A stretch of 64,000 bases of DNA from Bacteroidota bacterium (GTDB taxonomy: Bacteria > Bacteroidota > Bacteroidia > Chitinophagales > Chitinophagaceae), in the NCBI GenBank assembly GCA_018267965.1, contig JAFDXK010000005.1, forward strand, positions 496,001 to 560,000, given 5' to 3'. The notes under the pieces were generated by a model. The model saw nothing but the letters and a program-made list of their open reading frames with translations, was not told the origin of the DNA and ran no database searches. This document shows, in pieces, positions 9,196-18,509 of the stretch; the first letter of the stretch is position 1, and each line of letters begins with the position of its first letter. The position numbers were made by a program, and so were the translations under genes.

Positions 9196-10407
9196 ATGAG
9201 CGCATTTAACAACCATAATTTCAAAGGACAGAAAGCTCTTATCCGAGTTGACTTCAACGTACCTATCAAAGAAGGTAAAATAACTGACGACACACGTATG
9301 CGTGCCGCGTTGCCAACCATTAAAAAAGTATTAGCAGATGGTGGTGCTGTTATTCTGATGAGCCACTGGGGGCGCCCTTTGAAAGACATTGAAAAGAAGC
9401 CACACCTTACGTTGGCTGATTTCACACTGAAACCTGTTGCTACACACCTTGCTACCCTATTGGGCACTGATGTGCAATTCTGCGAAGACTGCGTAAGCGA
9501 CGATGCGTCTGCTAAAGCTGCAGCATTGCAGCCTGGACAGATATTGCTATTGGAAAATCTGCGCTACTACAAACAGGAAGAAAAAGGCGATAAGGAATTT
9601 GCAGAGAAACTGTCTAAATACGGCGATGTATATGTAAATGATGCATTTGGCACCGCACACCGTGCACATGCTTCTACTGCAGTAATAGCAGATTACTTTG
9701 GTGCAGGCAAGAAAATGTTCGGACTGCTGATGGAAGGTGAAGTAAGTGCTGCTGAAAAAGTAATGAACGAAGCACAAAAACCATTTACCGCTATCATTGG
9801 CGGCGCAAAAGTGTCTGATAAAATATTAATTATCGAAAACCTTTTGGAAAAAGCTACTGACATCATCATAGGTGGTGGTATGGCTTATACTTTTTTCAAG
9901 GCTATGGGTGGCGAAATAGGTAATTCTCTTTGCGAAGATGACCGCCTTGAAACAGCTAAAGAACTATTAGCAAAAGCAGAAGCAAAAGGAGTATGCATTC
10001 ACTTACCGCAAGACAGCATATTTGCAGATAAGTTTGCTGCCGATGCCAATACATCTTCAGGTTTGAACACAGAGATACCAAGCGGATGGATGGGACTGGA
10101 TATAGGTGCTATGGCTTGCGATACATTCAGTAAAGTGATACGTGATTCTAAAACCATTCTCTGGAATGGCCCTATGGGTGTATTCGAGATGGATAAATTC
10201 CAGCACGGCACCAAAACGATAGCTGATGCAGTAGCTGCTGCAACTGCTAATGGTGCTTTCAGCTTAGTAGGTGGTGGCGATAGTGTAGCTGCTGTAAATA
10301 AGTTTAACTATGCCGACAAAGTAAGTTATGTATCAACAGGTGGTGGTGCTATGCTTGAGTTCTTTGAAGGTAAACAACTACCAGGTATAGCGGCGATTAA
10401 GAACTAA
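9196..10407 (+). CDS. pgk: Phosphoglycerate kinase
   Basis: 403-aa glycolytic kinase that makes ATP and 3-phosphoglycerate from 1,3-bisphosphoglycerate. N-terminal RVDFNVP and the substrate-binding SHWGRP are present, followed by [19 protein letters not shown], the hinge IGGAKVSDK, and the nucleotide-binding WNGPMGVFE and [10 protein letters not shown] motifs. Full family length with every motif intact. It follows gap after a terminator hairpin, and a perfect palindromic terminator lies downstream. Confidence 0.97.
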   Translation: MSAFNNHNFKGQKALIRVDFNVPIKEGKITDDTRMRAALPTIKKVLADGGAVILMSHWGRPLKDIEKKPHLTLADFTLKPVATHLATLLGTDVQFCEDCVSDDASAKAAALQPGQILLLENLRYYKQEEKGDKEFAEKLSKYGDVYVNDAFGTAHRAHASTAVIADYFGAGKKMFGLLMEGEVSAAEKVMNEAQKPFTAIIGGAKVSDKILIIENLLEKATDIIIGGGMAYTFFKAMGGEIGNSLCEDDRLETAKELLAKAEAKGVCIHLPQDSIFADKFAADANTSSGLNTEIPSGWMGLDIGAMACDTFSKVIRDSKTILWNGPMGVFEMDKFQHGTKTIADAVAAATANGAFSLVGGGDSVAAVNKFNYADKVSYVSTGGGAMLEFFEGKQLPGIAAIKN

Positions 10408-10428
10408 AACTTAATTATTTTGATATTG

Positions 10429-10454
10429 AAAAGCCCGCCAATTGGCGGGCTTTT
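10429..10454. terminator. Palindromic bidirectional terminator after pgk
   Basis: 26-base perfect palindrome: AAAAGCCCGCCA followed by its complement, ending in TTTT. It precedes the TfoX-domain gene. Confidence 0.85.
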
Positions 10455-10467
10455 GTATATTAGTCTT

Positions 10468-10809
10468 ATGGCGTATTCAGAAAAACTTGCTAAACGTATT
10501 CGCGAAGCATTATCACACATCAAGCAACTGGAAGAGAAAGCCATGTTTGGTGGTATATGTTTTATGGTCAATGATAAAATGTGCATAGGTGTAAACCTTG
10601 ATGAGATCATGTGTCGTATAGACCCAGACAAAGAAGACGAGGCGTTAACACGCACAGGTGCCAGGCCAATGGATTTTACCGGTCACCCGATGAGAGGTTA
10701 TGTATTTGTACACCAAGATGCAATCAAAAAGAAATCAGAACTGGATTACTGGATAAAACTCTGCCTTGATTTTAACCCAAAGGCAAAATCCAGTAAAAAG
10801 AAAAAATAG
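10468..10809 (+). CDS. TfoX N-terminal domain protein
   Basis: 113-aa single-domain protein. The pattern EKLAKRIREAL, then EKAMFGGICFMVNDKMCIGV, then D....TGHPMRGYVFV matches the TfoX/Sxy N-terminal domain, whose full-length relatives regulate competence; the role of stand-alone copies is not established. A longer open frame starts at 10420, but it would translate the pgk terminator, so the ATG at 10468 (MAYSEK) is preferred. The C terminus is very basic (KSSKKKK), suggesting nucleic-acid contact. Confidence 0.85.
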   Translation: MAYSEKLAKRIREALSHIKQLEEKAMFGGICFMVNDKMCIGVNLDEIMCRIDPDKEDEALTRTGARPMDFTGHPMRGYVFVHQDAIKKKSELDYWIKLCLDFNPKAKSSKKKK

Positions 10810-10895
10810 CTCGTGTACTCTTCCGCTCAACCAATCAGTAATATCATTTACAGTTGCTGTTTTTAATTATCTTCGTTACACTTCATAACGACAAC

Positions 10896-11531
10896 ATGAT
10901 TAGAAACATAATTGCCGCCATAGCCCTGTCGATATCCACTATCACATCATACAGCCAAACCAGGGCAGTAACAGATAAGGGTGAAGAGGTAATCTTATAT
11001 GCTGATGGTACATGGAAAAGCGCATCCATAACCCCGGCTTACGAGACACGTCTGGATACTATAGCAGTATTAAAAGACAAGCAGGCTTCTTTCCTTACAA
11101 AAAGTAACAAAGTAGATTTTGGAATATGGATAAACCCAAAAAAATGGAGTTTCAAGCCTTACGGCGACGCGGGTTTGGCCGTAGAATATCTCTATACTTT
11201 GAAGGGAGAGGATTGTTACGGCATGTTAATAACTGAACGTGTTGAAGTAACGAATCAAAAGGTAAGCGACATAGTACTATCTGCAACAAAAAAAATAGAC
11301 CCTGATGCACATATAATAAGAGAAGAAACCAGGAATGTGAATGGCAATATTTGTTCTTATGTTGAATTAGCCGCAAAGAATAAAGGGATGTCTTTTGTAT
11401 ATATAGGCTATATGATTTCAAACCCAAATGGCACAGTAAGAGTACAAGCATTTACGACAAGTAATTTATTGTCCAAATACAAAACTGAGATGGAAACATT
11501 TATTAATGGTTTTGTAAGCGTTAAACAGTAA
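10896..11531 (+). CDS. Hypothetical secreted protein
   Basis: 211 aa from the preferred ATG at 10896, which gives a clean signal peptide (MIRNIIAAIALSISTITSYSQ, cleavage near residue 21). An in-frame upstream start at 10854 would bury it. The mature N terminus has the motif VTDKGEEVILYADGTWK, often seen at the start of Bacteroidota periplasmic proteins of unknown role. The rest is alternating beta and helix with no motif I can assign. It sits alone between the TfoX-domain gene and an acyltransferase. Confidence 0.75.
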   Translation: MIRNIIAAIALSISTITSYSQTRAVTDKGEEVILYADGTWKSASITPAYETRLDTIAVLKDKQASFLTKSNKVDFGIWINPKKWSFKPYGDAGLAVEYLYTLKGEDCYGMLITERVEVTNQKVSDIVLSATKKIDPDAHIIREETRNVNGNICSYVELAAKNKGMSFVYIGYMISNPNGTVRVQAFTTSNLLSKYKTEMETFINGFVSVKQ

Positions 11532-11558
11532 ATATTCTAATTCACTTGAGAAAGCACC

Positions 11559-12689
11559 ATGCCCGGTAAAAAAGAGTCACAACCAGCTTCTTTGATTAAT
11601 GAGAGTATCAACGGTCGCAACAGTGGCTTTGATAGCCTTAGAGGCATATTTGCTTTAATGGTTTTTTTCGGGCATGTAGAATTGATGAAATATTACTCGG
11701 GGCTGGAACATTACATTTCAAAAGATAGTGTTTTTCAAATAGGCCGAATTGGTGTTACAGGTTTCTTTGTATTGAGTGGATTTCTCATCACCGTTCATTT
11801 ATTGAAATTGAATGAAAAAGCTATTTCAACAGGAGTAAAACTCAGAACATTCTACCTGAAACGCATACTCAGAATATGGCCGTTGTATTATGCGCTTATT
11901 ATAATGTGCCTATATGTTTTTCCTCACATCAGCGCTTTGCATTTCAACATACCGCCGGAAGGCAAGGATGCAAGACCTAATTTGAATACACTACAGTATT
12001 ACTATTTATTTCTGCTACCGCAGGTACCATTATGCAAATATTACCTGCTACCCTTTGCAGAACCGTCATGGTCTATTGGCGTAGAAGAATTATTTTATTT
12101 GTTTATACCGCTCATCGTTATCTTCTTTAAGCGACTGCAAGCTATACTAATACCTATATGCCTGTTTTTCATCGTTGGCAGATACCTGCTCTTTACCTAC
12201 ACCCCTAATCCTTACTATGATTTTTGGACCTGTATGATGATACTATCCAGGTACGATTGTATTATTATTGGTTGTTTAGCCGGAATTTACTTTCATCAGC
12301 AAAAGAGTTTCATCCAGCACATCAACAAGTACTATTATATTGCAGCTGTCATACTGCTCGTGATTCTAACGCTCACTATATCCAAGTTTACATATCAGTA
12401 TGCTCATTTCGCCATATTATTTGCCATTATGATATTGTATACAGCTTCGAATACGGACAATAATATTTTAAACAACAAACTGTTTAGCTTCTACGGAAAA
12501 ATATCTTTTAGCCTGTATATGGTGCATGAAATAGCTATCATGTTTTTGATAAATAATTTTGATTTTTCAGATACTCCCCTCATTACATTACACGCAACAG
12601 GGCTGGCTGCTACTACAGCATTATCATTTATCACTTATAAGATAATTGAAGAGCCGTTTGTGAAAATAAAAGACAGAATTAAAGCCTAA
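11559..12689 (+). CDS. Acyltransferase family 3 (OafA/YrhL-like) membrane protein
   Basis: 376-aa inner-membrane enzyme with about ten transmembrane helices. The family signature NSGFDSLRGIFALMVFFGHVE near the N terminus includes the conserved R-(x)n-H pair. Further motifs are GVTGFFVLSGFLI, RILRIWPLYY, and PSWSIGVEELFYLFIP. Members transfer acetyl or other acyl groups to surface sugars such as O-antigen or exopolysaccharide. No polysaccharide gene is next to it, so its acceptor cannot be named. The start at 11559 leaves a polar N-terminal tail of ~20 residues before the signature. Confidence 0.9.
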   Translation: MPGKKESQPASLINESINGRNSGFDSLRGIFALMVFFGHVELMKYYSGLEHYISKDSVFQIGRIGVTGFFVLSGFLITVHLLKLNEKAISTGVKLRTFYLKRILRIWPLYYALIIMCLYVFPHISALHFNIPPEGKDARPNLNTLQYYYLFLLPQVPLCKYYLLPFAEPSWSIGVEELFYLFIPLIVIFFKRLQAILIPICLFFIVGRYLLFTYTPNPYYDFWTCMMILSRYDCIIIGCLAGIYFHQQKSFIQHINKYYYIAAVILLVILTLTISKFTYQYAHFAILFAIMILYTASNTDNNILNNKLFSFYGKISFSLYMVHEIAIMFLINNFDFSDTPLITLHATGLAATTALSFITYKIIEEPFVKIKDRIKA

Positions 12690-12764
12690 ACCAACTCACT
12701 TATAATGGTATAGCAGAATACGATACCGAACGACCAGATATATTCAGTACCTTGAATAAGGAAC

Positions 12765-13121
12765 GTGAATATGGATATGGAACTAATAACGGTAGCTGTC
12801 TTTCCTAATGCATTTAATGCACATCTGGTGCAAGGCAGGCTTCATGCAGACGGAGTGGGATCCTATATTAAAGACGAGCATACGCTTCAGGTCAACCCTT
12901 TATATAGCAATGCGCTTGGCGGCATAAAATTGCAGGTAAAGCAAACTGACGTACCTGTTGCTATCGCACTTATACGCCAGTCGGGATATCGTACAGTATT
13001 CGACACGCCACAAACAACTGCCAAACAACAACATATATTGCTGCGATTCATAAAATTTGTCGCCGCCGCAGTTATATTGTTAGGCTGGCTATACCTGATT
13101 GATTTCAAGGATAAAATGTAA
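12765..13121 (+). CDS. DUF2007-like protein with C-terminal membrane anchor
   Basis: 118 aa. The first ~75 residues (ELITVAVFPNAFNAHLVQGRLHADGVGSYIKDE) match the DUF2007 alpha/beta fold, a small possible signal-transducing domain related to PII-like folds. One transmembrane helix ends the protein (FVAAAVILLGWLYLIDF), placing the domain on the cytoplasmic side. A second Met two codons in (12771) is an equally good start. Function unknown. Confidence 0.72.
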   Translation: MNMDMELITVAVFPNAFNAHLVQGRLHADGVGSYIKDEHTLQVNPLYSNALGGIKLQVKQTDVPVAIALIRQSGYRTVFDTPQTTAKQQHILLRFIKFVAAAVILLGWLYLIDFKDKM

Positions 13122-13148
13122 CAGGTACAAATTCGTTAACTTCATTGA

Positions 13149-14048
13149 ATGGAATTTGGTAAAGTACCCAAAAATGAATTAGATAGTATTGATTTCTCCC
13201 TTCCACCCGACCCGAAAGCAACTACTGAAGTATTAAAAAAAGGAAAAGGGAAAACTCAGTTTTGGATTGGCTGTGCCAAATGGGGACGTAAAGACTGGGT
13301 AGGAAAGCTATATCCAAAAGGCACTAAAGACAAAGACTTTCTGGAGCATTATGCAAAATTGTTCAATTGCATAGAATTCAATGCCACATTCTACAAATCA
13401 CCATCAGCATCTGATGTAATACGCTGGCAGCAAAAAGTACCGCAGGGTTTTAAATTCTTTCCAAAGTTTCCGCAAACCATTACTCATCTTAAGCGCCTTA
13501 AGAATACACAAATCGAGGTTGATGCGTTTCTTGATTCTATTATGGAGTTTAAGGATAATCTGGGACCGATATTCCTGATGCCGCATCCTCAAATGGGTGT
13601 AAAGCACATTGATACTATTCAGCAATTCATCACTGATTTTCCAAAAGATTTGGAGTTGTTTTTAGAGCTACGACATGAAGACTGTTATACAGGTGGTTAT
13701 AATAAAGACTTCTTCAACTTTCTAAGGCAACAGAAAAGAGGCACCATAATTACAGATGCTGCAGGCAGACGTGATTGTGTGCATATGCACCTGAGTACAC
13801 CGGAATGTTTTATACGTTTTGTGGGCAACTCACTACACCATACCGATTATGAACGTATTGACGAATGGGTGCAACGCATCAAAAAATGGATGAATGAGGG
13901 ACTAGAACAATGCTATTTCTTTATGCACCAGCACGAAGAATTACACAGTCCCGAATTAATAAAATACTTAATAGAACAGTTAAATAAGCATTGCGGCACC
14001 GACCTTGAACCGCCTAAAATGCTGTACGAAGGCGGGCTGTTTGATTAA
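13149..14048 (+). CDS. DUF72 domain protein (YecE-like)
   Basis: 299-aa TIM-barrel-like cytoplasmic protein. WIGCAKWGRKDWVGKLYP and F...FN..E.NATFYKSPS are the usual opening of DUF72 proteins, followed by FKFFPKFPQTITH and a later RFVGN block. Biochemical role is unknown for the family; structures resemble phosphate-binding TIM barrels. It follows the DUF2007-like gene by 27 bases and may be co-transcribed with it. Confidence 0.88.
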   Translation: MEFGKVPKNELDSIDFSLPPDPKATTEVLKKGKGKTQFWIGCAKWGRKDWVGKLYPKGTKDKDFLEHYAKLFNCIEFNATFYKSPSASDVIRWQQKVPQGFKFFPKFPQTITHLKRLKNTQIEVDAFLDSIMEFKDNLGPIFLMPHPQMGVKHIDTIQQFITDFPKDLELFLELRHEDCYTGGYNKDFFNFLRQQKRGTIITDAAGRRDCVHMHLSTPECFIRFVGNSLHHTDYERIDEWVQRIKKWMNEGLEQCYFFMHQHEELHSPELIKYLIEQLNKHCGTDLEPPKMLYEGGLFD

Positions 14049-14115
14049 ATATTATTATAAATTAATATTACCCAAATTGAGCCAATGCGCAATTGAGTAA
14101 TTGAGCAATTAAAAG

Positions 14116-14123
14116 TATCTTCG
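14116..14123 (+). promoter_or_regulatory. -7-like box (TATCTTCG) upstream of sucC
   Basis: TATCTTCG matches TAnnTTTG at seven of eight positions and lies 26 bases before the sucC ATG. It is preceded by three copies of AATTGAG (14074-14106). Confidence 0.5.
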
Positions 14124-14149
14124 CCCGTATTTTAAAAAATTTTGCAGTC

Positions 14150-15367
14150 ATGAACTTGCACGAATATCAAGCCAAAGAATTATTAAAGCGTTACAACGTA
14201 CCTACACAAAGTGGTATAGCTGTTGATAATGTAAACGATGCTGTTAACGCGTATAAACAAATAGCTTCTGAAACAGGAACAAAATTCGCTGTAGTTAAAG
14301 CACAAATACATGCGGGTGGCCGAGGCAAGGGTACGATGAAAGAAGTACCTGAACAAAATGGTGTTAAGGTGATAAAGAGTGCCGAAGATGTAGAAACGGT
14401 TGCTAAGAATATTTTAGGCAATACGCTTGTTACGATTCAGACAGGTGCTGCAGGTAAAGTGGTACATAAAATACTGGTTGCACAGGATATGTACTATGAT
14501 GGACCAAGCGAACGTAAAGAGTTTTATCTCTCTATCCTGCTTGACCGTACTAAAAAACAAAACGTTATCATGTACAGTACCGAGGGTGGTATGGATATTG
14601 AAGAAGTAGCACACCACACTCCCGAAAAAATATTCAAAGAATGGGTTGCTCCTAATATGCAATTACAGGGTTTCCAGGCAAGGAAGATAGCTTTCAATCT
14701 TGGCCTGAGCGGTGAAGCACTGAAGAACATGGTGAAGTTTGTAACCAACCTTTACAATGCTTATGTTGGTTTGGATTGCGCGATGCTGGAAATTAACCCG
14801 TTGTTCAAATCAGCTGATGACAAAATATTTGCGGTTGACTGCAAGATGAACATCGACGATAACGCATTGATGCGTCATACAGACCTGGCTGATATGCGCG
14901 ACAAGAATGAAGAAGACCCAACAGAAGTAGAAGCTGGCGAACACAACCTGAACTACGTGAAACTGGATGGTAATGTAGGTTGTATGGTGAACGGTGCTGG
15001 ACTGGCAATGGCTACTATGGATATGATTAAACTGGCAGGTGGCGAACCGGCAAACTTCCTTGACGTAGGTGGTAGTGCCAATGCACAAACTGTAGAAGCT
15101 GGTTTCCGTATCATATTGAAAGACCCTAATGTTAAGGCTATCCTCATCAACATCTTCGGTGGTATTGTTCGTTGCGACAGGGTTGCTGCAGGTGTTATTG
15201 AAGCTTACAAAAACTTAGGCAACATCAATATTCCTATCATTGTACGCTTACAAGGCACTAACGCCGAAGTAGCTAAAGACCTGATAGTCAATAGTGGTTT
15301 GAAAGTACAATCAGCTATACTGCTGAGCGAAGCTGCAGAACTGGTACAGAAAGCAGTGAGCGCATAA
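14150..15367 (+). CDS. sucC: ADP-forming succinate-CoA ligase subunit beta
   Basis: 405-aa TCA-cycle enzyme subunit that couples succinyl-CoA cleavage to nucleotide phosphorylation. The N terminus MNLHEYQAKELLKRYNVP is characteristic, followed by the ATP-grasp region with AGGRGKG and the C-terminal ligase domain with NIFGGIVRCDRVA.GVIEA and IPIIVRLQGTNA. The alpha subunit (sucD) is not adjacent; it must be encoded elsewhere, as is common in Bacteroidota. A terminator follows. Confidence 0.96.
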   Translation: MNLHEYQAKELLKRYNVPTQSGIAVDNVNDAVNAYKQIASETGTKFAVVKAQIHAGGRGKGTMKEVPEQNGVKVIKSAEDVETVAKNILGNTLVTIQTGAAGKVVHKILVAQDMYYDGPSERKEFYLSILLDRTKKQNVIMYSTEGGMDIEEVAHHTPEKIFKEWVAPNMQLQGFQARKIAFNLGLSGEALKNMVKFVTNLYNAYVGLDCAMLEINPLFKSADDKIFAVDCKMNIDDNALMRHTDLADMRDKNEEDPTEVEAGEHNLNYVKLDGNVGCMVNGAGLAMATMDMIKLAGGEPANFLDVGGSANAQTVEAGFRIILKDPNVKAILINIFGGIVRCDRVAAGVIEAYKNLGNINIPIIVRLQGTNAEVAKDLIVNSGLKVQSAILLSEAAELVQKAVSA

Positions 15368-15393
15368 TTGTTAATTTTCTATCAAAATACTAC

Positions 15394-15423
15394 AGCCATC
15401 CTCAAAAGGATGGCTTTTTTATT
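15394..15423 (+). terminator. Intrinsic terminator after sucC
   Basis: AGCCATCC (15394-15401) pairs with GGATGGCT (15408-15415) around TCAAAA, followed by TTTTTTATTG. Confidence 0.9.
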
Positions 15424-15458
15424 GTAAAAAAGATAATTTAAGGTATTCATATCTAACC

Positions 15459-17963
15459 ATGCAACAAACATTTTGGAATAATGATATAAACTATTGGTTC
15501 GAAAAACTAAACTCATCTGATAATGGATTAACTGATGATATAGCAGCAAATATTCTAAAACAAACAGTCAGCAACAATAAAAAACAATCGGGTCTCATAA
15601 AAGACATAAAGCTTTTTATCAACCAATTAAAAAGTCCGCTGGTAATACTGCTTATTGTAGCAGTGATATTATCTGCTTTATTAGGACAAGCATCAGATGC
15701 CATTATTATATCATTCATTATCCTGTCAACATCCATTCTTAGTTTTTTACAGGAAAGAAATGCATGCAAAGTAGTAGAGAAACTGCAATCACTGATTGCC
15801 CATAAGTGCACAGTTATAAGAAATGGGGCAGAAAAAGAGATACTGTCGTCTCAGATAGTTGCAGGCGACATACTAGCATTAAAAGCAGGTGACATAGTGC
15901 CTGCAGATTGTTTATTAATAGAAGCCAGGGATTTACAAGCAAATGAAGCCAGTCTTACAGGCGAATCATTCCCTATTCTTAAATCAACAGGCACCCTACC
16001 TGCCGAAACACCACTTGCTAAAAGAAAAAATTGTTTATGGGAAGGGTCAAATATTGTTAGTGGCACTGGAAAGGCTATTGTAATACAAACGGGAAGTGAC
16101 ACGGTGTTTGGGGCAATCAGCAGGAGTGCCGAGACCGTAACTGAGACAGCTTTTGAAAAAGGCATCAAGCAGTTTGGGTATTTTTTAATGAAGGTCACAA
16201 TAGTACTTTCTGTATTTATTCTTGGCGTAAACCTTCTGTTTCATCGTCCCGTTATAGATTCTCTGCTATTTGCATTAGCATTGGCAGTAGGCATGGCTCC
16301 TGAGTTACTTCCGGCCATCAACACGATTGCTATGTCGGCAGGAGCAAAAAGAATGCTCGCAAAGAAAGTTATCGTAAAGAAATTGCCATCTATCCAGAAT
16401 TTTGGAGAAGTGAATTTGCTCTGTACAGACAAAACGGGCACTATTACTGAAGGCGTCATTACGGTAGAAGGTATATATGATTATACAGGTAATAAAAGTG
16501 ATTTCGCTGAGCAGATGGCTTATTACAATGCTTCGATGGAATCGGGATATGCCAACCCGATTGATGATGCTTTAAAGCAATTGAAATCCTCCGATATACC
16601 TCCTTGCCAAAAGATTGATGAAATACCATATGATTTTACCCGCAAACGTTTGAGCATTGCCATACACTTAAACAACCGAAATACACTTATCAGTAAAGGC
16701 GCTGTAAAAAACATATTGGATATATGCACCAATGTAAGGACTGGGCAAGAAACAACAGAACCTATCGCCAATTATATAGACGCCATTCAGAAACAATATA
16801 CTGTCTACGGGATAAACGGCTTGAGAGTTATAGGCCTATGCTATAAAGACATAAATACTGACCGAGTAACGGTTAATGATGAAAAAGAAATGACCTTTGC
16901 GGGTTTTATAACATTGCAAGACCCTGTTAAACCAGGCATTACAGACACCATTAATGAGCTTGCAAAGTTACAAGTCGGGTTAAAGATCATTACAGGTGAT
17001 AATAAAAATGTTGCTACTAATATTGCCAAAAGTATTGGCATTAAGGAACCAGTAATCATTAGTAGTGATGAGCTTGAATCAATGGAAGACGATGTACTTG
17101 CTCAAAAAGCTGCAAGCACTCACATATTTGCTGAGGTAGAACCACATCAGAAAGAAAAAATCATAACCCTGCTGCGAAAAACATACACAGTAGCATATAT
17201 AGGTGATGGCATTAATGATGTTGGTGCTATTAATGCAGCCGACACTGGCATATCCGTTAATAATGCAGTTGATATTGCCAAAGAAGCCGCCGATTTTGTA
17301 TTGATAGAAAAAGACCTGATGGTATTATGTGACGGTATAAAAGAGGGTCGTAAAACATTTGCCAATACGCTTAAATACATATTCATCAATACCGGCGCCA
17401 CATTTGGCAATATGTTTAGTGTATCTGTTGCTTCTTTGATATTGCCCTTCTTACCAATGCTGCCTAAACAAATACTACTCACTAACTTCCTTACAGATTT
17501 TCCATATTTAGCTGTAGCATCAGATAATGTTGATGATGAGCAGATAGCTCGTCCGGGCAAATGGGATATGGGATTGATAAGGAAGTATATGGTTTATTTT
17601 GGCATTCACAGTTCGTTATTTGACATTATCACCTTCTTAACTTTACTATATTTCATCAAAGCCAAAGAAGGCGTTTTTCAAACAGGCTGGTTTATCGAAT
17701 CAATTCTTACAGAGCTTTTCATTTTATTTATTATCAGAACAAGAAAATCATTTATAAAAAGCGCACCCGGCAAGTATTTATTCATACTAAGTATCCTGGC
17801 TTTAATTCTCACGATCACGCTACCCTACTCACCGCTATCTTCAAAGTTAGGGCTTGTTCCTTTATCATTACCGGTTATTGCATCAATGATAGGTATTGTA
17901 GTGATATACATACTTACTGCCGATGTGCTGAAAATATGGTTTTTCAAAAAATACACATCCTGA
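15459..17963 (+). CDS. Magnesium-type P-type ATPase (MgtA-like, P3B)
   Basis: 834-aa inner-membrane cation pump. Actuator motif ASLTGESFP, phosphorylated Asp324 in CTDKTGTITEG, and hinge motif GDGINDVGAINAADTGISV are all intact. The preceding stretch AVGMAPELLPAINTIAMSAGAKRMLAKKVIVKKLPSIQNFGE is typical of MgtA/MgtB (P3B) transporters rather than Ca or K pumps. A cation-ATPase N-terminal domain opens the protein, and about ten transmembrane helices are visible. The substrate is therefore probably Mg2+ import. No Mg riboswitch or leader peptide was visible in the 91-base spacer upstream. Confidence 0.9.
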   Translation: MQQTFWNNDINYWFEKLNSSDNGLTDDIAANILKQTVSNNKKQSGLIKDIKLFINQLKSPLVILLIVAVILSALLGQASDAIIISFIILSTSILSFLQERNACKVVEKLQSLIAHKCTVIRNGAEKEILSSQIVAGDILALKAGDIVPADCLLIEARDLQANEASLTGESFPILKSTGTLPAETPLAKRKNCLWEGSNIVSGTGKAIVIQTGSDTVFGAISRSAETVTETAFEKGIKQFGYFLMKVTIVLSVFILGVNLLFHRPVIDSLLFALALAVGMAPELLPAINTIAMSAGAKRMLAKKVIVKKLPSIQNFGEVNLLCTDKTGTITEGVITVEGIYDYTGNKSDFAEQMAYYNASMESGYANPIDDALKQLKSSDIPPCQKIDEIPYDFTRKRLSIAIHLNNRNTLISKGAVKNILDICTNVRTGQETTEPIANYIDAIQKQYTVYGINGLRVIGLCYKDINTDRVTVNDEKEMTFAGFITLQDPVKPGITDTINELAKLQVGLKIITGDNKNVATNIAKSIGIKEPVIISSDELESMEDDVLAQKAASTHIFAEVEPHQKEKIITLLRKTYTVAYIGDGINDVGAINAADTGISVNNAVDIAKEAADFVLIEKDLMVLCDGIKEGRKTFANTLKYIFINTGATFGNMFSVSVASLILPFLPMLPKQILLTNFLTDFPYLAVASDNVDDEQIARPGKWDMGLIRKYMVYFGIHSSLFDIITFLTLLYFIKAKEGVFQTGWFIESILTELFILFIIRTRKSFIKSAPGKYLFILSILALILTITLPYSPLSSKLGLVPLSLPVIASMIGIVVIYILTADVLKIWFFKKYTS

Positions 17964-17978
17964 ATGCAATCACTTATT

Positions 17979-17986
17979 TAACTTTA
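17979..17986 (+). promoter_or_regulatory. -7 promoter box (TAACTTTA)
   Basis: TAACTTTA, 19 bases before the ATG at 18006. This is the same spacing as the boxes at 2033, 38352, 50020 and 53944. Confidence 0.55.
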
Positions 17987-18005
17987 TAATACTAAACAAA
18001 CATAG

Positions 18006-18464
18006 ATGAAAGACTTTCTGAATAAAATGACTGACAAGGCCAATGAGATGAAAGATGCCATGCTGGATAGCATCAGCCTTGACAAAATAACTGAAAAACT
18101 AAACGGTATAGGCGACGCAGCTAAAGAAAAAATCACCAATACCACCAACGATTTAATAGCCATGTCACCCATAATCGAAGAGATGGGATATAAAACAACC
18201 GGCATATCCATTACTGTTGGTCTACCCCCAGATATTACTTTTCATTTTCAGAAAACAGCTGATGTTTCTGCCGAACGCAGAGCCGAAATACTGGAACAGC
18301 ACAAAGACAAAGCCATGCTAGGTACCATAGTAAAAATGTTGGTCACCACTGATGAATACCGTGACAAACTGAAGTTGGGCTCATTCAAGTTCAATAATAT
18401 TGATGTCTGCATCGGTCTTACACCGGGCATGACCATACAGTTAGTCCCGGGTGGATTACAATAA
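18006..18464 (+). CDS. Hypothetical cytoplasmic protein
   Basis: 152 aa, no signal peptide. The N-terminal ~55 residues form an amphipathic, coiled-coil-like helix rich in Lys, Asp, Asn and Met (KMTDKANEMKDAM..ISLDKITEKLNGIGDAAKEKI). A beta-rich domain with ITVGLPPDITFHF and a matching IGLTPGMTIQLVPGG end follows. The two Pro-Gly strands suggest an internal repeat. Family not recognised. It has its own -7 box and a shared terminator. Confidence 0.75.
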   Translation: MKDFLNKMTDKANEMKDAMLDSISLDKITEKLNGIGDAAKEKITNTTNDLIAMSPIIEEMGYKTTGISITVGLPPDITFHFQKTADVSAERRAEILEQHKDKAMLGTIVKMLVTTDEYRDKLKLGSFKFNNIDVCIGLTPGMTIQLVPGGLQ

Positions 18465-18466
18465 AT

Positions 18467-18495
18467 AATTAAGCCCCTCATTGAGGGGCTTAATT
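18467..18495. terminator. Bidirectional terminator between convergent genes
   Basis: Near-perfect palindrome: AATTAAGCCCCTC / GAGGGGCTTAATT around ATT. It serves the plus-strand gene ending at 18464 and the minus-strand gene ending at 18510. Confidence 0.85.
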
Positions 18496-18509
18496 ACTAC
18501 ATTATACAA

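Noticed and set aside
10420-10467. Longer start for the TfoX-domain protein
   Set aside because: It would translate the pgk terminator palindrome; the family starts at MAYSEK.
15368-15458. Mg-sensing leader before the MgtA-like ATPase
   Set aside because: Only the sucC terminator and AT-rich sequence are visible; no M-box-like structure or leader peptide.
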